From the NCBI RefSeq assembly GCF_002799155.1, contig NZ_NERD01000002.1, positions 558,001 through 622,000 of the forward strand: a stretch of 64,000 nucleotides of DNA, written 5' to 3'. Origin of the DNA: Stenotrophomonas maltophilia. GTDB taxonomy: Bacteria; Pseudomonadota; Gammaproteobacteria; Xanthomonadales; Xanthomonadaceae. This document shows positions 9,884-18,589 of the stretch, piece after piece. The notes beneath the pieces are model-generated. The model was given only the letters and a program-made list of their open reading frames with translations. It was not told the origin of the DNA and did not search any database. Position numbers and translations under genes: made by a program. The number at the start of each line of letters is the position of its first letter. The first letter of the stretch is position 1.

Positions 9884-10002
9884 CATGGTGGGTGCGGACC
9901 GATGGTGGGTGCGGACCGATGGTGGGTGCGGACCGATGGTGGGGGGCGGACCGATGGTGGGGGGCGGACCGATGGTGGTGGGTGCGGACCGTTGGTCCGC
10001 AC
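9884..10002. repeat. Tandem array of a 17-20-bp REP arm
   Basis: Six head-to-tail units of GATGGTGGGTGCGGACC (17 bp, with 18- and 20-bp variants containing extra G residues) run from 9884 to 9990. They end in one complete palindrome, GTGCGGACC-GTT-GGTCCGCAC (9982-10002). The unit is one arm of the GTG...CAC REP family seen elsewhere in the window. The array lies between the 3' ends of the aldo/keto reductase and a LysR gene. Confidence 0.85.
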
Positions 10003-10012
10003 TCCTTAACCC

Positions 10013-10909
10013 TCACCCCATCGGCCCGCGCAGCGCATCAAGCACCGTGCGCATCGCCACGGTCACGTGGCGACGCGACGGGTAATACGCGTAGTAGCCA
10101 TCGAAGTGCGGGCACCAGTCGTCCAGCACCGACTGCAGGCGGCCATCGTCCAGCATCGGTTGCACCTGGTCTTCCGGCAGCCAGGCCAGCCCGCTGCCAG
10201 CCAGCGCGGCGGCGCGGGTCATGCCCATGGTGTTGAAGGTCCACTGGCCGCTCACGCGCACGCTCAGTTCGTTGCCGTCCTGGCCGAAATCCCACGGCAT
10301 CAGCCCGCCATGCGTGGGCAGGCGCAGGGTCACGCAGTTGTGCTGGGCCAGGTCATCCGGGTGCTGCGGCACCACGTGCTGGCGGAAGTAGCTGGGCGCG
10401 CCGACCACGCGCATGCGCAGCGGCGGGCTGATCGGTACCGCGACCATGTCGCGCGCCAGTCGCTCGCCGAGGCGGATGCCGATGTCGTAGCGCTCGGCGA
10501 CGATGTCGGCCAGCCCGTAGTCGGCAGCCAGTTCCACCTTCAAATCCGGATACTGCTGCAGCAGCGGCGCCAGCCGTGGCCACGCGATGTACTCGGCGGC
10601 GTGGCCGGTGGCATTGATGCGGATGGTGCCGGCCGGGCGTTCACGGTATTCGGCCAGCGCGGCCAGTTCGTCCTCGATCTCGGCCAGGCGCGGAGCGAGG
10701 GTCTCGAGCAGGCGGGCGCCAGCTTCGGTGGTGGACACGCTGCGGGTGGTGCGGGTCAGCAGGCGCACGCCCAAGCGCTGTTCCAGCCCGCGCATGGCAT
10801 GGCTGAGCGCGGACTGGGAGACACCCAGCTGGGCGGCGGCCCGGGTGAAGCTGCCCTCGCGGGCGACGTGGACGAAGGCCTGCAGGTCGTTGAGGTTTTC
10901 ACGGGGCAT
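10013..10909 (-). CDS. LysR-family transcriptional regulator
   Basis: This 298-residue regulator starts at the ATG at 10909 (MPRENLNDLQAFVHVA), giving a standard LysR length; upstream in-frame starts to 11257 run through the neighbouring small gene. The HTH occupies residues 5-65, followed by an effector domain with the AERYDIGIRLGERL strand typical of regulators of oxidoreductases. It is divergent from the DUF4287 gene, 93 nt away, and its 3' end faces the aldo/keto reductase. Whether it controls either neighbour is unknown. Confidence 0.9.
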   Translation of the reverse strand: MPRENLNDLQAFVHVAREGSFTRAAAQLGVSQSALSHAMRGLEQRLGVRLLTRTTRSVSTTEAGARLLETLAPRLAEIEDELAALAEYRERPAGTIRINATGHAAEYIAWPRLAPLLQQYPDLKVELAADYGLADIVAERYDIGIRLGERLARDMVAVPISPPLRMRVVGAPSYFRQHVVPQHPDDLAQHNCVTLRLPTHGGLMPWDFGQDGNELSVRVSGQWTFNTMGMTRAAALAGSGLAWLPEDQVQPMLDDGRLQSVLDDWCPHFDGYYAYYPSRRHVTVAMRTVLDALRGPMG

Positions 10910-11002
10910 GCAGGGATGATACGGCTCCCGGATTGAACGGATCTGTCGATTTACAGCTCGCCGGTTCGTTGTAACGGTACATCCAACGCAAGGAGCTTCC
11001 GC

Positions 11003-11212
11003 ATGAGCACTGAAAAGCCCAAGGGCCCGGCTTCGTACTTCCCCTCCATCGAGAAAACCTACGGCCAGCCGGTGGCGCACTGGCTCGGGCTGCTGGCGGG
11101 CAGGAAGGGCCTGAAACACATGGAGCTGGTCAGCTTCCTGAAAAGCGAACATGGGTTGGGTCATGTCCATGCCAACGCGCTGGTGGCGCACCATCTGGCC
11201 GGGAAGGGATGA
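11003..11212 (+). CDS. DUF4287 domain protein
   Basis: This 69-residue soluble protein reads GPASYFPSIEKTYGQP, then HWLGLL and ELVSFLKSEHGLGHVHANALVAHHL, the pattern of DUF4287 proteins. No catalytic motif is visible and its function is unknown. An AAGGAG ribosome binding site precedes the ATG. It is divergent from a LysR regulator, so it could be its target, but the gap holds no obvious dyad. Confidence 0.8.
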   Translation: MSTEKPKGPASYFPSIEKTYGQPVAHWLGLLAGRKGLKHMELVSFLKSEHGLGHVHANALVAHHLAGKG

Positions 11213-11307
11213 GGCAGGCAACGCTGGGCTGAACGGCCGTGTGGGGCCTCGCCACACGGCATCAGGGTCGGGCAGACTGGGCGTCCATCCCGAGGCAGGA
11301 CGCCCCC

Positions 11308-11757
11308 ATGCAGGTCACGCTGGACGCGATCACCGTCGACAACTACGAAGCCGTGTGCGACCTCGAGGTCAGCCAGGCGCAGCAGGGCTTCGTGGCTGGC
11401 AATACCTGGTCGCTGGTGCAGGCCGCATTCAATCCCGGCTACCAGACCCGCGCCATCCTGGCCGATGGCGAGCTGGTCGGGTTCTTCATGTGGGTGCCGG
11501 AAACGCCGCAGCGGACGTCGATCTGGCGCTTCATGGTCGATCAGCGCTGGCAGGGGCGTGGCATCGGGCGCCGCGCGCTGGAACTGGCGCTGGTGCAGAT
11601 CCGGGCAACGCCCGGCCTGATTGAGATCGAGATCTGCTACAACCCGCGCAATCCTGTCGCCGGCGCCTTCTACAGCAGCTTCGGATTCGTCGAGACCGGC
11701 ATGGACGAAGACGGTGAGGACATGCTGGCCGTGCTGCCTGTCGTGGACCCGGGATAA
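11308..11757 (+). CDS. GNAT family N-acetyltransferase
   Basis: This 149-residue protein has the GNAT fold, with the acetyl-CoA pyrophosphate-binding motif QGRGIGRRALE at about residues 88-98 and a C-terminal NPRNPVAGAFYSSFGFVETG strand-helix. The start is the ATG at 11308, with a GAGGCAGGA Shine-Dalgarno-like sequence; the longer frame from 11239 has no support. Similar short GNATs acetylate polyamines or amino sugars, but the substrate is not predictable. Confidence 0.88.
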   Translation: MQVTLDAITVDNYEAVCDLEVSQAQQGFVAGNTWSLVQAAFNPGYQTRAILADGELVGFFMWVPETPQRTSIWRFMVDQRWQGRGIGRRALELALVQIRATPGLIEIEICYNPRNPVAGAFYSSFGFVETGMDEDGEDMLAVLPVVDPG

Positions 11758-11850
11758 CCTGAATGGGCGGGCCTCACTGAACGATTTCATCTGCAACTGT
11801 CATGCAGATCGTGTCTAATATCGCTCCCCACCTGCTGTTCCCCCACCCGC

Positions 11851-12558
11851 ATGTCCCTTCCCTCCCATGGCCCCGCGCCGTGCGACGACGCTGACGGCCA
11901 CCTGGTCACCGCCGGTCCGCTGACCCCGCCGCCCGACAGTGCCGGCACCACCGCCGACGAGAAAGCGCTGCGTCACTCGATTACCGAGGACGTGCAGGGC
12001 ATGGTGCTGGCCACGATGGTGGCCTCGCTGGGCCTGGCCATCTTCGCCAAGGGCGGGCTGATGATCGGCGGCATGGCCGGCATGGCCTTCCTGCTGCATT
12101 ACGCGATGGGCTGGAACTTCGGCCTGGTGTTCGTGCTGGTCAACCTGCCGTTCTACTGGGTGGCGTTGCGGCGCATGGGCTGGGAATTCACCCTGAAGAC
12201 CTTCGCCGCGGTCACCGCCTGTGGCGTGCTGACCGACCTGCTGCCGCGCTGGATCGACTTCTCGCATATCAATCCGCTGTATTCGGCGATCGTCGGTGGC
12301 GCGCTGTCCGGCCTGGGCATCCTGTTCTTCATCCGCCACCGCGCCAGCCTCGGTGGCATCGGCATCCTGGCGGTGTACCTGCAGCGCACCCGCGGCTGGA
12401 GCGCGGGCAAGGTGCAGATGTCCTACGACGCCTGCCTGATGGTGGCCGCGTTCTTCGTGCTGTCGCCGTCGAAGGTGCTGTACTCGGCCATCGGCGCGGT
12501 GGTGCTCAGCCTGGTGCTGATGTTCAACCACCGCCCCGGCCGCTACATGGGCGTGTGA
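11851..12558 (+). CDS. YitT family membrane protein
   Basis: This 235-residue inner-membrane protein has a 45-residue Pro/Ala-rich cytoplasmic leader followed by about five or six hydrophobic helices with glycine-rich packing (KGGLMIGGMAGMAFLLHYAMG, GGALSGLGILFFIRH, LGGIGILAVYLQ), the DUF161/YitT pattern. It lacks the C-terminal soluble DUF2179 domain found in many Firmicutes YitT proteins, as is usual in proteobacteria. Transport substrate unknown. Its 3' end converges on tag with a 10-nt gap. Confidence 0.85.
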   Translation: MSLPSHGPAPCDDADGHLVTAGPLTPPPDSAGTTADEKALRHSITEDVQGMVLATMVASLGLAIFAKGGLMIGGMAGMAFLLHYAMGWNFGLVFVLVNLPFYWVALRRMGWEFTLKTFAAVTACGVLTDLLPRWIDFSHINPLYSAIVGGALSGLGILFFIRHRASLGGIGILAVYLQRTRGWSAGKVQMSYDACLMVAAFFVLSPSKVLYSAIGAVVLSLVLMFNHRPGRYMGV

Positions 12559-12568
12559 CGATTCGGCA

Positions 12569-13111
12569 CTACCGGGCCGCGTTCAACCACGGCGGCGACA
12601 GCTTCAGCAGCCGCGCATGCACCGGGCAGTCCTCGGCGTGCGCACCGGGCAGGTAGCCCAGGCTCATCAGGAACTCACCGGTGATCTCGCCGCCGGTGAA
12701 GCGGAAGGTCTTCTTGAACAGCTTCACCCAGTCGGCCTTGCTGCGCGGGTGATGCGCATCCAGCCAGCCCGCGAAGCTGCCATGGCTGGCCCGCAGCTGC
12801 TGGATCACCTGCGCGTTGTGGATCGCCGCCAGCACCTTCAGCCGGTTGCGGATGATGCCCGCGTCCGACAGCAGGCGTTCGATGTCCTGCTCGGCATACG
12901 CCGCCACGCGGTCCACATCGAAGCCGTCATAGGCCGCGCGGAAACCCTCGCGCTTCTTCAGGATCGTTTCCCAGCTCAACCCGGCCTGGTTGATTTCCAG
13001 CACCAGCCGCTCGAACAGCTCGCGCTCGTCACGCTGCGGAAAGCCGTACTCGTTGGCGTGGTAGTAGTCGTGCACCGGATGGCCCGGGGCGATGAGGCAG
13101 TAGCCGCTCAT
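12569..13111 (-). CDS. tag: DNA-3-methyladenine glycosylase I
   Basis: This 180-residue Tag-type base-excision enzyme removes 3-methyladenine from alkylated DNA. The family core LFERLVLEINQAGLSWETILKKRE (about 32-55) contains the conserved Glu and Trp of the base pocket. The N-terminal Cys5 and histidines plus the C-terminal HAEDCPVH match the zinc-binding ends of Tag. Its ATG overlaps the TGA of the upstream DUF4153 gene by 4 nt (ATGA), so translation is probably coupled. Confidence 0.93.
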   Translation of the reverse strand: MSGYCLIAPGHPVHDYYHANEYGFPQRDERELFERLVLEINQAGLSWETILKKREGFRAAYDGFDVDRVAAYAEQDIERLLSDAGIIRNRLKVLAAIHNAQVIQQLRASHGSFAGWLDAHHPRSKADWVKLFKKTFRFTGGEITGEFLMSLGYLPGAHAEDCPVHARLLKLSPPWLNAAR

Positions 13112-14895
13112 GGGGAAGACTCGTTGGATTCGGGTTCGGGATCGATGGCCACCGCAGGGCGCCCACCGATGGACAGCATCGGCCAGCGCGGCGGTTCGAG
13201 CGAGAGTTCGCCATCACGCAGGGCCTGGTTGATCGCTTCGGCCTGGCCGCTGACGGTGCCGAACAGCGAACCGGCCCGGCGCCACTGGGAATTCCTGCCA
13301 CGTGCGTACAACACGCAGTCCGGCCCACGGTGGGTGTACAGCTCGCACAGCAGCACATCGCCGCTGCCATCGCCATCCAGGTCGCGATGCACGATCAGGC
13401 AGTCGCGCTCGCTCTGGGCGCAGGATTCGCCATTGATCGAGCGCGTGGCCAGTGCCTGCCACCAATCGTCCGGTGGCGAGCTCGATCCCTTGGCAAGCTT
13501 CAGCGCGCGCTGCAGGGCGGCGACGTCCTGCAGACCCTTGTCGAGGCGTTGTCCGTCGTCCCAGCGTGAAGTACGTGCCAGTGCGGCAGCGATCACCTGT
13601 GGCGCGTTGGCATCGGCGGTGATCGCCGGATCACGCTCCAGTTCGCGCAGCGCCTGCACGCCACGGCGCCCAAGATCGAAGCGCAGCACGTTGACGTCAG
13701 TGCTGGTGATCGCCGGCGGGTCCGCGCGCAGGCGCGCCAGCTGGCTGGACAGGGCCAGCCGTACCGGGTCAAGCGGCGGCGAGTTGCCCAGCAGCGCCAG
13801 TGCCAACACCGCCCAGCACATCCAGCGGTTGACCGGCTCCAGCGCCTGCAGCCAACGGCCCTGCCGGCGCAGCACCGCCAGTGCATAGCCCACGGCATAG
13901 CCGGCCACGGCCAGTGCGATCAGCACCGCCCAGAACCGGTCCACCGTCCAGCCGTACTGCATCACGCGCAGGCCCAGCGCATACAGCGCCAACGCCGCGT
14001 AGACCGGTAACGCCAGCAGGCTGGCCTCGACCAGCCGGCGCAGCACGACGGGGTAGGGGGCGGTGTCATCGCCCTGCTGGTAGACCGCATTGGTGAAGGT
14101 CACCAGCAACAGCGACAGCACCAGCAGCAGGCTGGCGGCCGAGCGGGTCTTCCACAAAGGCTCCAGCCCGGTGAGCGGCAGGCTCAGCACGAACAGCACG
14201 GCGATGAACGACAGCAGCGGCAGCAGCCCGCGGCAGATCGCGAACAGCACCTGGCGGGTGATCTGGATCGCGCGGTGCTGGGTGCGCCCGATCAGCACGC
14301 CGAATCCGGCCAGGCTGCCGGTGGCCAGCGCGATGAACGCGTCCTGCCGGAACAGGTCGCGGAAGAAGGTCACGTCCAGCAGCTGGAACAGTGCCGCCCA
14401 CAGCCACAGCAGCAGCCAGGTCAGGCCAGTGAACAGCGCCGCCAGCGCCAAGGTCAGGCCGTTCTGCCAGGCGCGCTCGAACAGCTCCGGATAGCTGGCG
14501 CGCCAATGCCCGTGCTGCAGCTGGAACTGCCACCAGGGCAGTACCACGAACACCGCCACGGCCATGCCCAGGGTCAGCGGGAACTGCAGCGGGCCCGATT
14601 CCAGCGCGATCTCGCCATTGAGGTTCCAGCCGACCCAGGCGGCCAGCGCCAGCACCACCGCTGAGCCGAGCATGGCCTGCAGCCACAGGCGGCGCTGGCC
14701 CAGCTCGACCAGGCTCAGCGCCACCGCGCTGGGAATGGCCAGCACCCAGGCGTACCAGCAGTAGCGCCAGCCGATATCGCGGAACGGCCACGCTTCGGAC
14801 AGCTCCTGCGCGGCATACAGCATCAGGCCCTGCAGCAGCGCGATCAGGACGATGGCGCTGCGTGCCGGCAGGGTCAGTGGCAAAGAGGGCTGCAT
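13108..14895 (-). CDS. DUF4153 domain multi-pass membrane protein
   Basis: This 595-residue protein starts at the ATG at 14895 (MQPSLPLTLPARSAIVLI). The first 400 residues hold about ten hydrophobic helices, including WLLLWLWAALFQLLDVTFFRDLF, typical of DUF4153. The C-terminal 190 residues are soluble and include DLDGDGSGDVLLCELY, a calcium-loop-like DxDGDGxxD stretch. Function is unknown. It overlaps tag by 4 nt and is divergent from yqgE, 91 nt away. Confidence 0.82.
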   Translation of the reverse strand: MQPSLPLTLPARSAIVLIALLQGLMLYAAQELSEAWPFRDIGWRYCWYAWVLAIPSAVALSLVELGQRRLWLQAMLGSAVVLALAAWVGWNLNGEIALESGPLQFPLTLGMAVAVFVVLPWWQFQLQHGHWRASYPELFERAWQNGLTLALAALFTGLTWLLLWLWAALFQLLDVTFFRDLFRQDAFIALATGSLAGFGVLIGRTQHRAIQITRQVLFAICRGLLPLLSFIAVLFVLSLPLTGLEPLWKTRSAASLLLVLSLLLVTFTNAVYQQGDDTAPYPVVLRRLVEASLLALPVYAALALYALGLRVMQYGWTVDRFWAVLIALAVAGYAVGYALAVLRRQGRWLQALEPVNRWMCWAVLALALLGNSPPLDPVRLALSSQLARLRADPPAITSTDVNVLRFDLGRRGVQALRELERDPAITADANAPQVIAAALARTSRWDDGQRLDKGLQDVAALQRALKLAKGSSSPPDDWWQALATRSINGESCAQSERDCLIVHRDLDGDGSGDVLLCELYTHRGPDCVLYARGRNSQWRRAGSLFGTVSGQAEAINQALRDGELSLEPPRWPMLSIGGRPAVAIDPEPESNESSP

Positions 14896-14986
14896 CGACG
14901 ACCTTCCATGGCAAAGTGCCATCGTAGCCGATCGACGCGCGCGTCCATCGCGCGACCATCCCGCCCCCAGCAGGTAGAATGGGGGC

Positions 14987-15553
14987 ATGCCTGTAACGCC
15001 GACTTCCCTCGCCGATCACCTGCTCGTCGCGCTGCCGTCGCTGCTCGACGCGACCTTTGCCCGCAGCGTCGCGCTGATCTGCCAGCACGACGAGAACGGT
15101 GCGATGGGCGTGCTGGTCAACCAGCCGTCCGAGTACACGCTGGGTGAAGTGCTCGCGCAGATGGACATCACCACCGGCGATGGCGACCTGCAGGCGCGCA
15201 TGGTGCTCAATGGTGGCCCGGTGCATCCCGAACGCGGCTTCGTCATCCACGACGACGGGCGGGCGTGGGATTCCAGCCTGACCGTGGGCGAAGGCCTGTA
15301 CCTGACCACCTCGCGCGACATCCTTGAAGCGATGGCGCGCGGCGAAGGCCCGGCCAATGCCGTGGTTACCCTGGGCTGTGCCGGTTGGGGGGCAGGGCAG
15401 CTGGAAAGCGAGCTGTCCGAGAACAGCTGGCTGACCGTGCCGGCCGACGCCGAGCTGGTGTTCCAGCTGCCGCTGGAGCAGCGCTGGCAGGGTGCGGCCT
15501 CGCGCATCGGCGTGGACCTGTTCCGGCTGACCGACTACAGCGGCCATGTCTGA
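14987..15553 (+). CDS. yqgE: YqgE/AlgH family protein
   Basis: This 188-residue protein has the UPF0301 hallmarks: [20 protein letters not shown] near the start, [13 protein letters not shown], and [14 protein letters not shown]. The family is cytoplasmic and structurally known, but without an agreed biochemical role; AlgH is linked to alginate regulation in Pseudomonas. It overlaps ruvX by 8 nt, and the order yqgE-ruvX-pyrB is widespread in gammaproteobacteria. Confidence 0.93.
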   Translation: MPVTPTSLADHLLVALPSLLDATFARSVALICQHDENGAMGVLVNQPSEYTLGEVLAQMDITTGDGDLQARMVLNGGPVHPERGFVIHDDGRAWDSSLTVGEGLYLTTSRDILEAMARGEGPANAVVTLGCAGWGAGQLESELSENSWLTVPADAELVFQLPLEQRWQGAASRIGVDLFRLTDYSGHV

Positions 15554-16040
15554 GCCGGCCGCGCCCGCACCGGTTTCTCCTGCCCCGGCCATCCGCCGTG
15601 ACGGCACCGTTCTGGGTTTCGATGTCGGCTCGCGGCGGATCGGCGTGGCCATCGGCAGTGCCTTCGCCGCCCATGCGCGCGCGGTGGCCGTGGTCGATGT
15701 GCACGGCAACGGCCCGGACTGGGCTGCGATCGAACGCCTGCTCAAGGAATGGAAGCCCGACGGCCTGGTGGTCGGCGACCCGCTGACCCTGGATGGCCAG
15801 GACCAGCCCAACCGCAAGCGTGCGCAGGGCTTCGCCCGCCAGCTGCGGGAGCGCTTCAAGCTGCCGGTGGTGATGATCGACGAGCGTTCCAGCTCGGTCG
15901 AGGCCGCCCGCCGCTTCGCTGTCGAGCGCGCCGAAGGGCGCAAGCGCCGCCGCGATGCGGCTGCCCTCGATGCCGTGGCCGCGGCGGTGATCATCGACCG
16001 CTGGCTGTCGTCGCCGGACGACGGTACCCCCATTCCCTGA
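15546..16040 (+). CDS. ruvX: RuvX/YqgF pre-16S rRNA nuclease (Holliday-junction-resolvase-like)
   Basis: This 164-residue RNase-H-fold protein has the YqgF motifs: Asp26 in [12 protein letters not shown], a middle [10 protein letters not shown] strand, [10 protein letters not shown] with the acidic residue, and [20 protein letters not shown] supplying the last acid. The family matures the 5' end of 16S rRNA. The first 20 residues are a Pro/Ala-rich extension not seen in E. coli YqgF. It overlaps yqgE and sits 16 nt before pyrB, so the three are probably one operon. Confidence 0.94.
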   Translation: MSEPAAPAPVSPAPAIRRDGTVLGFDVGSRRIGVAIGSAFAAHARAVAVVDVHGNGPDWAAIERLLKEWKPDGLVVGDPLTLDGQDQPNRKRAQGFARQLRERFKLPVVMIDERSSSVEAARRFAVERAEGRKRRRDAAALDAVAAAVIIDRWLSSPDDGTPIP

Positions 16041-16056
16041 CTGCACGACTCCCGCC

Positions 16057-17007
16057 ATGACCGCACAGCAAATCGATGCCTCCGGACGCCTGCGCCACCT
16101 GCTGACCCTGGAGGGCCTGCCACGCGAAACCCTGCTGCAGCTGCTCGACCGGGCGGGGCAGATCCGCGACGCCGCGGTCGGCCGCGTCGGCAACAAGCGC
16201 CACGTGCTGGCCGGTTCTGCGGTATGCACGCTGTTCTTCGAACCGTCCACCCGCACCCGCAGCTCGTTCCAGCTGGCCGCGCAGCGCCTGGGCGCCGATG
16301 TGCTCAACTTCGATGCCTCGACCTCGTCCACGCGCAAGGGCGAAACCGCCTGCGACACGCTGCGCAACCTGGAAGCGATGGGCGTGCGCGGCTTCGTGGT
16401 GCGCCACCCCGATGATGGCGCCGTGGCCGCGCTGGCCGAAGCGGCGGGCGAGGGCACCGCGCTGATCAACGCCGGTGACGGCCGCAGCGCGCACCCGACC
16501 CAGGGCCTGCTGGACATGCTGACCCTGCGCCAGGCCAAGGGCCCGGACTTCTCAAAGCTGAAGGTGGTGATCGTCGGCGACGTGAAGCATTCGCGCGTAG
16601 CCCGCACCGACCTGCATGCACTGCGCACGCTGGGCGTGGGCGAGATCCGCGTGTGCGGCCCGCAGTCGCTGCTGCCGGACGACGAGACCCTGAAGGGCTG
16701 CGTGGTCGGCGATGATTTCGACGCGATGCTGGAAGGCGTCGACGCGCTGATGATGCTGCGCCTGCAGCGCGAGCGCATGGAAGAAGGCCTGGTGCCGTCG
16801 CTGGAGCAGTACCACGCCCAGTACGGCCTGACCAACGAACGCCTGGCGCGCGCGGGCAAGGATGCCGCGGTGCTGCACCCGGGCCCGATCAACCGCGGCG
16901 TGGAAGTCATCGACGAGGTGGCCGACGGCCCGCAGTCGTGGGTGCTGCGCCAGGTCGCCAACGGCGTCGCCGTGCGCATGGCCGTGCTGGAAACCCTGCT
17001 GGGCTGA
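16057..17007 (+). CDS. pyrB: Aspartate carbamoyltransferase catalytic subunit
   Basis: This 316-residue enzyme joins carbamoyl phosphate and aspartate in pyrimidine synthesis. The carbamoyl-phosphate loop FFEPSTRTRSSF (S64-T-R-T-R) is intact, as are NAGDGRSAHPTQGLLD and the C-terminal HPGPINRGVEV aspartate-side motif. Neither a pyrI regulatory gene nor a pyrC-like partner is adjacent in the window. Two REP copies start 8 nt after its stop and lead into a RAYT gene. Confidence 0.97.
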   Translation: MTAQQIDASGRLRHLLTLEGLPRETLLQLLDRAGQIRDAAVGRVGNKRHVLAGSAVCTLFFEPSTRTRSSFQLAAQRLGADVLNFDASTSSTRKGETACDTLRNLEAMGVRGFVVRHPDDGAVAALAEAAGEGTALINAGDGRSAHPTQGLLDMLTLRQAKGPDFSKLKVVIVGDVKHSRVARTDLHALRTLGVGEIRVCGPQSLLPDDETLKGCVVGDDFDAMLEGVDALMMLRLQRERMEEGLVPSLEQYHAQYGLTNERLARAGKDAAVLHPGPINRGVEVIDEVADGPQSWVLRQVANGVAVRMAVLETLLG

Positions 17008-17014
17008 TCGCTCT

Positions 17015-17073
17015 GGTGGGTGCCAACCTTGGTTGGCACTGCTGGTGTGGTGGGTGCCAACCTTGGTTGGCAC
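17015..17073. repeat. Two direct REP copies, GTGCCAACC family
   Basis: Two copies (17015-17039 and 17049-17073) of GGTGG followed by the palindrome GTGCCAACC-TT-GGTTGGCAC lie head to tail between pyrB and the RAYT gene. The exact reverse complement recurs at 17631-17655 on the other side of that gene. Confidence 0.92.
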
Positions 17074-17115
17074 TGGCCTACCCGGGCGAAGGTGATTTCC
17101 CGATGTTCAGGAAAC

Positions 17116-17631
17116 ATGCGCCCGCCCATGCTCTTCTGCATGAACAGCACCCGCCTTCTGCTAGGCCGTCATTCCAGTATCGGCCATAGCTACATCCTCA
17201 CGACGAACGTGCATGGCCGGGCGGCTCTGTTCGCCAATGACGCCGTTGCGGTTACCGCCATGCAGGAGTTCCAGCGTCTGGATCTGGAGGGTCTGACCCA
17301 TTCGATCGCCTACGTGGTCATGCCGGATCACGTCCACTGGTTGATGCAGCTGCGTGCGGCATCGCTCGACGTTGTCATGAAGCGCTTCAAGTCGCGTACG
17401 GCGGTGTACGCAAACAGGGTACTGGGCAGGGTGGGGCGCTTCTGGCAGTCCTGCTATCACGATCACGCGATCCGCTCAGATGAATCGCTGTTCCGGCACG
17501 CAATGTATGTGATGGCGAATCCGATCAGGGCGGGGCTGGCAACGCAGCTTGGCGAGTACCCGCATGCGTGGTGTGAGTGGGAACTCGACGGTTCCTGTGC
17601 CAAGGCGGAGTTCATTGGGGCTGACAGATAG
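17116..17631 (+). CDS. REP-associated tyrosine transposase (RAYT), type 1
   Basis: This protein of about 171 residues belongs to the Y1/IS200-like transposase family. It has the metal-binding HVH (MPDHVHWLM, H72 and H74) and a catalytic-type Tyr in HAMYVMANPIRAGL. RAYTs cut and join single-stranded REP DNA and are usually single-copy domesticated genes. The ATG at 17116 follows AGGA by 3 nt; 17140 (MNSTRLLLGRH) is an alternative and fits the family start well. The flanking REPs are inverted, and the downstream copy begins on the G of its TAG stop. Confidence 0.88.
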   Translation: MRPPMLFCMNSTRLLLGRHSSIGHSYILTTNVHGRAALFANDAVAVTAMQEFQRLDLEGLTHSIAYVVMPDHVHWLMQLRAASLDVVMKRFKSRTAVYANRVLGRVGRFWQSCYHDHAIRSDESLFRHAMYVMANPIRAGLATQLGEYPHAWCEWELDGSCAKAEFIGADR

Positions 17632-17684
17632 TGCCAACCAAGGTTGGCACCCACCGAAACCACGCGCCAACCTTGGTGGGCACC
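17631..17684. repeat. REP copies downstream of RAYT type 1
   Basis: GTGCCAACC-AA-GGTTGGCAC followed by CCACC (17631-17655) is the exact reverse complement of the upstream copies and shares its first base with the RAYT stop codon. A degraded copy (GCCAACCTTGGTGGGC) follows at about 17666-17681. Confidence 0.88.
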
Positions 17685-17700
17685 TCCCGGAAGTCGTAGT

Positions 17701-18519
17701 TCAGCGCTTCTGTGCGAACAGCCACGCCCACATCGCCGGGTCCGCATAGGTGGCGTCCCAGGCATTGTGGTTGCCCTGCGGGTACTCGGTGTAGCGCACG
17801 TCGCGTGCGTGGGTGCTCTGGAATGCGGCGTGCAGCCTGCGGTCATCGTCCGGTGGCACCACGTCGTCCAGCGCACCGTGGAAGATCCAGATCGGCGTGT
17901 GCTGCAAGCGTTGCGCGATCACGGCATACGGATCGGCTTCCCGCGCGACCTGCTCGACGAACAGGGTCGGGCGCTTCGCGCGTGGTGCAAGTACCGCGCC
18001 GCACACGGGGACGATCGCGGCAAAGCGGCGCGGGTCGTCCAGGGCGATGTTCCAGCTGCCGTAGCCGCCCATCGACATGCCGGTCAGGTACTGCCGCGCC
18101 GGATCTGCGCCGAATTCGGCAATCGTCGCGTCCAGCGCGGCCACCGCCGCACGATTGTTGCGGCCGCTCCATTCCTCGTGGCCTGGTACCTGCGGGAACA
18201 CCACCAGGGCGGGGAAGTCGGGATGCTCGCGCAGGTAGGGCCCGAGCCCGGCCTGAGTCTGCTTGACACCGTCGCCGCCGCGTTCGCCCGAACCGTGCAG
18301 GAACAGGACCACCGGGACATGGGAGGCTGCGGGCGTCTCTCCGCGAGGACTGCGGGCCTGCAGGCCCGCGGGAATGAATACCTGGTAGTAGGCCGTATGC
18401 CCGTCCACCTTCACCGCGCGTGCTTCGAAGCGACCACGCGCGCTGTCCGGCAGCGAAGTGCAACCGCTCATCACCAGGAGGGCCAGCAGTGGCAGCCAGC
18501 GGAACAGCAAACGGACCAT
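17701..18519 (-). CDS. Lipoprotein alpha/beta hydrolase (esterase/phospholipase-like)
   Basis: This 272-residue protein begins MVRLLFRWLPLLALLVMSGC, a lipoprotein signal with Cys20 as the lipid site, so it should be membrane-anchored in the periplasm. The hydrolase core shows HGSGERGGDG (oxyanion region), GMSMGGYGS with Ser149, an acid in HGALDDVVPP (D218/D219) and His251 in GNHNAW. It resembles the dienelactone-hydrolase/LpqC-like esterases. The ATG at 18519 is chosen because the longer frame would push the lipobox into the interior. Substrate unknown. Confidence 0.86.
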   Translation of the reverse strand: MVRLLFRWLPLLALLVMSGCTSLPDSARGRFEARAVKVDGHTAYYQVFIPAGLQARSPRGETPAASHVPVVLFLHGSGERGGDGVKQTQAGLGPYLREHPDFPALVVFPQVPGHEEWSGRNNRAAVAALDATIAEFGADPARQYLTGMSMGGYGSWNIALDDPRRFAAIVPVCGAVLAPRAKRPTLFVEQVAREADPYAVIAQRLQHTPIWIFHGALDDVVPPDDDRRLHAAFQSTHARDVRYTEYPQGNHNAWDATYADPAMWAWLFAQKR

Positions 18520-18589
18520 GGGGTTTCCCGAAGCGGCGAGATCGCCTGCATCGTAGTCCGCCGCCTTCGGTCCGGCATCATGCGCCGCA

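Noticed and set aside
9884..10002. CRISPR array
   Set aside because: Repeats are contiguous without spacers of distinct sequence, and no cas gene is nearby.
14066..16123. Minus-strand open frame of 685 codons through yqgE and ruvX
   Set aside because: It overlaps three recognisable genes, has no domain motif and shows Ala/Gly/Arg/Pro-rich shadow composition.
17116..17631. Active insertion sequence
   Set aside because: Although the gene is transposase-like, there are no IS ends or target duplications beyond REPs; RAYTs are normally immobile single genes.
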